This document shows positions 60,513-64,000 of a stretch of 64,000 nt of DNA, one piece after another. Both the position numbers and the translations under genes were made by a program. Source of the DNA: Gemmatimonadota bacterium (GTDB lineage Bacteria; JAAXHH01); contig JAPOZT010000034.1 in the NCBI GenBank assembly GCA_026705925.1, positions 186,001-250,000 of the forward strand, written 5' to 3'. Position 1 is the stretch's first letter. Every line of letters begins with the position of its first letter. The notes beneath the pieces are model-generated. The model saw nothing but the letters and a program-made list of their open reading frames with translations. It searched no databases and was not told the DNA's origin.

Positions 60513-61442
60513 ATGATCATGACAGACCTTTCCCAGCAGACCGAACCCGCGATCGAAGTCCCCCGGATCGTGGACGATGAGCAGATCCAGTTCTACGTGG
60601 ACAACGGCTATCTCGTCGTTCCCGACCTGATGAACGGCGAGGAACTGCAGGAACTGAAGGACGACCTGGTGGACGTGGCGCGGGGGAAGTATCCCTGCCG
60701 GGGACTCGATCCTCCGAAGCCCGACGACACCGACGAGGACGTGCTGCAGCGTATCCTATGTATACACCAGCCCCACTTCGTCAGCGAAGTGATCGAGAAG
60801 TACGTGCGCCATCCGAAGATCTGCGGCGTGCTGAGCCAGATTACCGCGGCCCACCTGCCCTACTGGGACGGGAGCGTAAAGTGCATGCAGTCCATGTACT
60901 TCATCAAACCGCCCCGGTTCCAGGGCCAGGCCTGGCACCAGGACGAGATCTTCATCCCCACGCGGGACCGGTCCCTGATCGGCGCATGGATCGCCGTGGA
61001 CGACGCCACCATCGAGAACGGGTGCCTGTACGTCATACCTGGTTCCCATCGCAACGGCTACCTGTACCCCCAGCGGGCTCACGAGAACCCAGATGAGTTC
61101 GACTTTGCCCCCGAGAGTTACGGCTTCGACGAGTCCGTGGAAGTGCCGGTCGAAGTCCGCGCAGGGGCCCTGGTCTTCTTCAACGGCTATCTCCTGCACC
61201 GGTCATACAAGAACCGGAGCGATCAGCCCCGTCGCGTGCTGGTGAACCACTACTGCAACGCGTGGAGCCTGCTGCCCTGGGGCATACAGGAAGGCGAACG
61301 CCCCGCCACGGCCGACCGGCGCGCCATCGTCCCGGTCTCCGGCACAGACCCCTATGCCTGGAAGGGCTTCGAACCCACGAAGGACGAGATCTGGATACGC
61401 AACTGCAAGGCGGCGGATGAGATGAAGGAGGAGGCGCACTAG
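60513..61442 (+). CDS. Phytanoyl-CoA dioxygenase (PhyH)-family oxygenase
   Basis: The 309-residue protein has the iron-binding AWHQDEIFIP (His-x-Asp), WIAVDDATIENGCLYVIPGSHR and the distal FFNGYLLHRSYKNRS with the second His and the 2-oxoglutarate Arg. It is a second, distinct member of the family in this window. I chose the ATG at 60513 because GAGG lies 6 bp before it; ATGs at 60495 and 60519 are also in frame. It is convergent with the methyltransferase gene, with 24 bp between the stops. Substrate is unknown. Confidence 0.91.
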   Translation: MIMTDLSQQTEPAIEVPRIVDDEQIQFYVDNGYLVVPDLMNGEELQELKDDLVDVARGKYPCRGLDPPKPDDTDEDVLQRILCIHQPHFVSEVIEKYVRHPKICGVLSQITAAHLPYWDGSVKCMQSMYFIKPPRFQGQAWHQDEIFIPTRDRSLIGAWIAVDDATIENGCLYVIPGSHRNGYLYPQRAHENPDEFDFAPESYGFDESVEVPVEVRAGALVFFNGYLLHRSYKNRSDQPRRVLVNHYCNAWSLLPWGIQEGERPATADRRAIVPVSGTDPYAWKGFEPTKDEIWIRNCKAADEMKEEAH

Positions 61443-61466
61443 GCGGTCTCTCCTGGACCCCTACAA

Positions 61467-62228
61467 TCACTCCCTGAACGCAGCGAACCCTATGATGGGC
61501 GGCGCGGCCATGAATTCGTCCCAGAGCTTGTTGTCCCGCTCGGACGGATGCAACTGCGGGTCGACCCAGTGAAAACCGGAGAAGCCGGCTTCTTCGAAAG
61601 CCCACCGATAGGTTCTCGGTGAGAGATAGTAATTGTTAAACTCGAACCGCGTGCCGTCGTCGTTCGTGAACCGGTAGACGACAGGGCCGCCCTCTGACGG
61701 CGTCGCCCCGGCCGGCGTTCCCTTGTACTCCTTTTCAAATCCGTACCGGGCGTACGAGACCGTGCCGCCTGGCGCGTTAAGGACGTTGTCGTTGAATCCC
61801 ACGAATCGCCCGCCCGGTTTCAGCGCGCTGTGAGCCGACTGGACGAAGCGAAGGAGTTCGTCCGTGTCACGGGCGTAGTTCAGCAGGTACATGGCCACGA
61901 CGAGATCGACCGGTTCGTCCAGGACCAGGACCGCCGCGTCCCGGTTCAGATAACGGCAACCCAAGGGCCGCGCACGTTCCTCGGCTTTGGCCAGCCGGAT
62001 CATTTCGGCCGAGACGTCGACGCCGAGCACCTCCCCGGCGTCGACCTGTTTCAGCTTGCGCGTGTAGAACCCCTCGCCGCAGGCCAGGTCGAGCGCCTTC
62101 ACCCCGTTGATGTCACCGAGCATATCGAAAAGCGTGTATTCCTCGATGTATTTTCGAAAGGACAGTTGCTTGGAGTCTTTGTAGGCCCCGGCGATGGCGT
62201 CGTATTCGGATTCGTTTGGTTGCGACAT
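61467..62228 (-). CDS. Class I SAM methyltransferase
   Basis: The 253-residue protein starts MSQPNESEYDAIAGAY, a start typical of type-11/25 methyltransferases, and has LDLACGEGFYTRKL near 47-60, LGVDVSAEMI and VVAMYLLNYARD, KPGGRFVGFNDN. The C-terminal half is long and may bind a bulky substrate. AAAGGGG precedes the ATG and a TTGAAA-16-TATAAT promoter lies upstream. Substrate is unknown. Confidence 0.88.
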   Translation of the reverse strand: MSQPNESEYDAIAGAYKDSKQLSFRKYIEEYTLFDMLGDINGVKALDLACGEGFYTRKLKQVDAGEVLGVDVSAEMIRLAKAEERARPLGCRYLNRDAAVLVLDEPVDLVVAMYLLNYARDTDELLRFVQSAHSALKPGGRFVGFNDNVLNAPGGTVSYARYGFEKEYKGTPAGATPSEGGPVVYRFTNDDGTRFEFNNYYLSPRTYRWAFEEAGFSGFHWVDPQLHPSERDNKLWDEFMAAPPIIGFAAFRE

Positions 62229-62256
62229 ATGGATTCCCCTTTGATTTACCTCTCAC

Positions 62257-62284
62257 ATTATACCTGAACAGAACGGCGTTTCAA
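62257..62284 (-). promoter_or_regulatory. Sigma-70-type promoter for the methyltransferase gene
   Basis: On the minus strand TTGAAA (62279-62284) and a perfect TATAAT (62257-62262) are 16 bp apart, giving a leader of about 20 nt. Confidence 0.65.
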
Positions 62285-62446
62285 GTTCCATTGTCCTATC
62301 CGTAAGCGATTTACACGACCCGCATGCCCGTGCGCGTCGCCCGCAATTCCGTTGACGTTACGCCTTCTTCCACTTAGTTTTCCCATTATTTGAAAAACCG
62401 GATCTCATCATAAAAGTAATGCGTCCCGTTTCCCAGCGGAGCCCCC

Positions 62447-63949
62447 GTGAACGTCATCTGCGTCTGCCTGGACACCTTTCGCGCCGACATCATCGGCCCG
62501 GGCAGAAAGTACAGTCACGCGTACACGCCCAATCTCGACGCCTTCCACCGTGGCAGCATCCGGTTCAACCGCGCCTTTGGCGAGGGGCAGCCCACGCTTC
62601 AGGTGCGAAGAGCGCTGTATACCGGGATGCGCAGCTTCCCGTGGCGGTACAACTTCGACCGGCGCGGCCACTGGCATCACGCCCCGGGCTGGCACAAGAT
62701 CCCGCCGGAGCAGGATACGATCGCGGAGGTGCTGCTGGAACGGGGGTACCTGACGGCCCTCATCGCCGACACGTATCACATGTTCAAGCCCACCATGAAC
62801 TTCTCCCGGGGGTTCGCCCACCTGGATTTCGTGCGGGGACAGGAATCGGACAACTGGAAGAGCGGCGATCCGAAACTCGTCGAGGCGCAACTCGCCCGGC
62901 ACGTGAGGCAGCCCGTGGACATGTTGAAACATACGGGCCTGGTGAACTACCTGCTGAACCAGCGCCACAGGAAGGACAAGGACGACTACCAGTGCGCCCG
63001 GGTGTTCAACTCGGCCTGCGCGTGGCTTGCCGACAACCATACGGCGGGGCCTTTCTTCCTGTGGATCGACAGCTTCGATCCTCACGAGCCCTGGGACCCG
63101 CCGACGGAATACGCCGACCGGTATTTCGAACACGACGGCCTCGATTTCATCGTGCCCGGTCCCGCATACGCCCGTGACGGATCGGGCGGAACCGGCGGAT
63201 CGGGCGGATCAGACAGGTCAGGCCAATCAGGCGGGCCAGGCGGGCCATCGGAAGCAGAACTCCGGCGCATCGAGGCGTTGTACCTGGGGGAGGTCACCCT
63301 GGTGGACGAGTACGTGGGCCGGTTGCTGAATGCGGTGGCGGACCGGAACCTCCTCGATGAAACCCTGATCGTGATCCTGTCGGACCATGGGACCCAGTTG
63401 CTCGACCAGGGGAGCTTCGGCAAGGGACCGAACGAACTGCATCCCTTCAATACCCAACTCAACCTCATGATGCGTGTACCCGGCGGTCCGACGGACATGG
63501 ACGTGGACGCCTTCGTGCAGAACCACGACCTCATGCCCACGCTGCTCGGTCGGCTCGGGGTACGGGCGGACTGGACGGACGGCGAGGACATGTGGCCGCT
63601 GGTCACGGGTGAAAAGGCCGCCATCCGTGATCGGATCGTGACCGGGTGGGCATCCTTCATCACGGGCAACGCTGTGGGCCGGGCCAGTGTGCGGGACGAC
63701 CGCTGGAACTTCTGCACGTCGGTGGGCTACGAGGACGAGAACGGCGATGAACTTTTCGACCTGGAGGACGAACCGGAAGAACGGCGGAATGTCGCAGGAC
63801 AGCATCCTGACGTTGTCTCGGAGCGTCGTGGCGACGTGGAAGCGGTCCTGGGTCAGCCCCTTCCCGGCCGGATGGTGGAGGTATGCGATCCCGCCCCTGC
63901 GCCCATGACGCACTGGCTGGAGCAACGGTTGCGGAGGCGGCAGGATTGA
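62447..63949 (+). CDS. Sulfatase-fold hydrolase with Thr at the nucleophile position
   Basis: The 500-residue protein has the alkaline-phosphatase-superfamily sulfatase layout: the metal-binding CLDTFRADI at the N-terminus, then QPT50-LQVRRALYTG, SFDPHEPW and LSDHGTQL. True type I sulfatases have C/S-x-P/A-x-R here, with the first residue converted to formylglycine; this protein has Thr50 and lacks the Pro/Ala, so it is more likely a phosphodi- or monoesterase-like member. Residues about 244-269 are a Gly/Ser/Pro-rich insertion from short repeats. It starts at a GTG with GGAG upstream. There is no signal peptide, so it probably acts in the cytosol. Confidence 0.86.
   Translation: MNVICVCLDTFRADIIGPGRKYSHAYTPNLDAFHRGSIRFNRAFGEGQPTLQVRRALYTGMRSFPWRYNFDRRGHWHHAPGWHKIPPEQDTIAEVLLERGYLTALIADTYHMFKPTMNFSRGFAHLDFVRGQESDNWKSGDPKLVEAQLARHVRQPVDMLKHTGLVNYLLNQRHRKDKDDYQCARVFNSACAWLADNHTAGPFFLWIDSFDPHEPWDPPTEYADRYFEHDGLDFIVPGPAYARDGSGGTGGSGGSDRSGQSGGPGGPSEAELRRIEALYLGEVTLVDEYVGRLLNAVADRNLLDETLIVILSDHGTQLLDQGSFGKGPNELHPFNTQLNLMMRVPGGPTDMDVDAFVQNHDLMPTLLGRLGVRADWTDGEDMWPLVTGEKAAIRDRIVTGWASFITGNAVGRASVRDDRWNFCTSVGYEDENGDELFDLEDEPEERRNVAGQHPDVVSERRGDVEAVLGQPLPGRMVEVCDPAPAPMTHWLEQRLRRRQD
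63178..63252. repeat. Gly-rich low-complexity insertion in the sulfatase-fold gene
   Basis: A run of GGCGGA, GGCCAATCAGG and CAGGCGGGCC-like units encodes a Gly/Ser/Pro stretch inside an otherwise conserved protein. It lies between the SFDPHEPW region and EAELRRIEALYLGEV, where the family has a short surface loop. Confidence 0.7.
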
Positions 63950-64000
63950 ACCATGGGTGTGTGCGTCGTTATCGTCGTCGGAACTGATTGCGCTGGCCTT

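Noticed and set aside
1-64000. tRNA, rRNA, CRISPR array, prophage or intact insertion sequence
   Set aside because: I looked for cloverleaf-like segments, regularly spaced repeats, transposase or integrase motifs and found none. The tandem repeats have no unique spacers, so they are not CRISPR.

Overview
The window is about 63% GC and is packed with short operons on both strands. The genes point to an uncultured diderm (Gram-negative) bacterium: LpxH for lipid A, a TolC-type outer-membrane channel, a MlaC-like lipid carrier, lipoproteins and Tat-exported enzymes. The mix of Gfo/Idh/MocA oxidoreductases, phytanoyl-CoA-dioxygenase-like enzymes, lone SAM methyltransferases, a DUF6785-like transporter and sulfatase-fold hydrolases resembles environmental Gemmatimonadota or Latescibacterota genomes. 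That placement is inference; there is no rRNA or other phylogenetic marker here. I saw no tRNA, rRNA, CRISPR array, intact insertion sequence or prophage.

Layout. 1-2.7 kb: an edge-truncated Tat-exported HisC-like aminotransferase downstream of a bifunctional Rel. 2.8-6.1 kb: a predicted alpha/beta hydrolase and, divergent from it, a large transporter-like membrane protein. 6.2-10.6 kb: a 2-oxoacid:ferredoxin oxidoreductase (KorA-KorB) with PurU and a 7Fe-type ferredoxin nearby. 10.6-14.4 kb: methyltransferase, CCA-adding/poly(A) polymerase-family enzyme, site-2-type protease, dipeptide epimerase. 14.4-16.6 kb: a long structured intergenic region and a collagen-like lipoprotein. 16.6-19.9 kb: lpxH, divergent from a BlaI repressor and an M56 (BlaR1-type) metalloprotease whose C-terminus looks like an outer-membrane beta-barrel.

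19.98-31.3 kb is the most unusual part. Four genes joined by 4-bp overlaps encode a nucleotidyltransferase/CDP-alcohol phosphotransferase fusion, a methyltransferase, a polytopic flippase and a second, divergent fusion of the same architecture. They are followed by TolC, a DUF3047 protein, a MlaC-like protein, an alkaline-phosphatase-superfamily hydrolase and a SPASM-like radical SAM enzyme. I read this as a possible system that makes, modifies, flips and exports a phospho-alcohol-headed lipid or polymer. 31.3-37.1 kb is a single reading frame encoding two complete UvrA proteins in tandem.

37.4-64 kb holds accessory metabolism and housekeeping: three Gfo/Idh/MocA oxidoreductases, two SDRs, two PhyH-like dioxygenases, a Tat-exported class-V aminotransferase, a PLP decarboxylase, S-adenosylhomocysteinase, a MATE transporter, Dtd-Maf, a cold-shock protein with a long leader, KptA, a GH113-like glycosidase, a K+ channel, a tungsten/molybdenum aldehyde oxidoreductase and a sulfatase-fold hydrolase with Thr at the nucleophile position.

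Two features recur. Many operons have recognisable sigma-70-like promoters (TTGACA, 16-18 bp, TATAAT-like). Short tandem duplications of 14-36 bp sit repeatedly at gene ends, in protein linkers and in N-terminal extensions.
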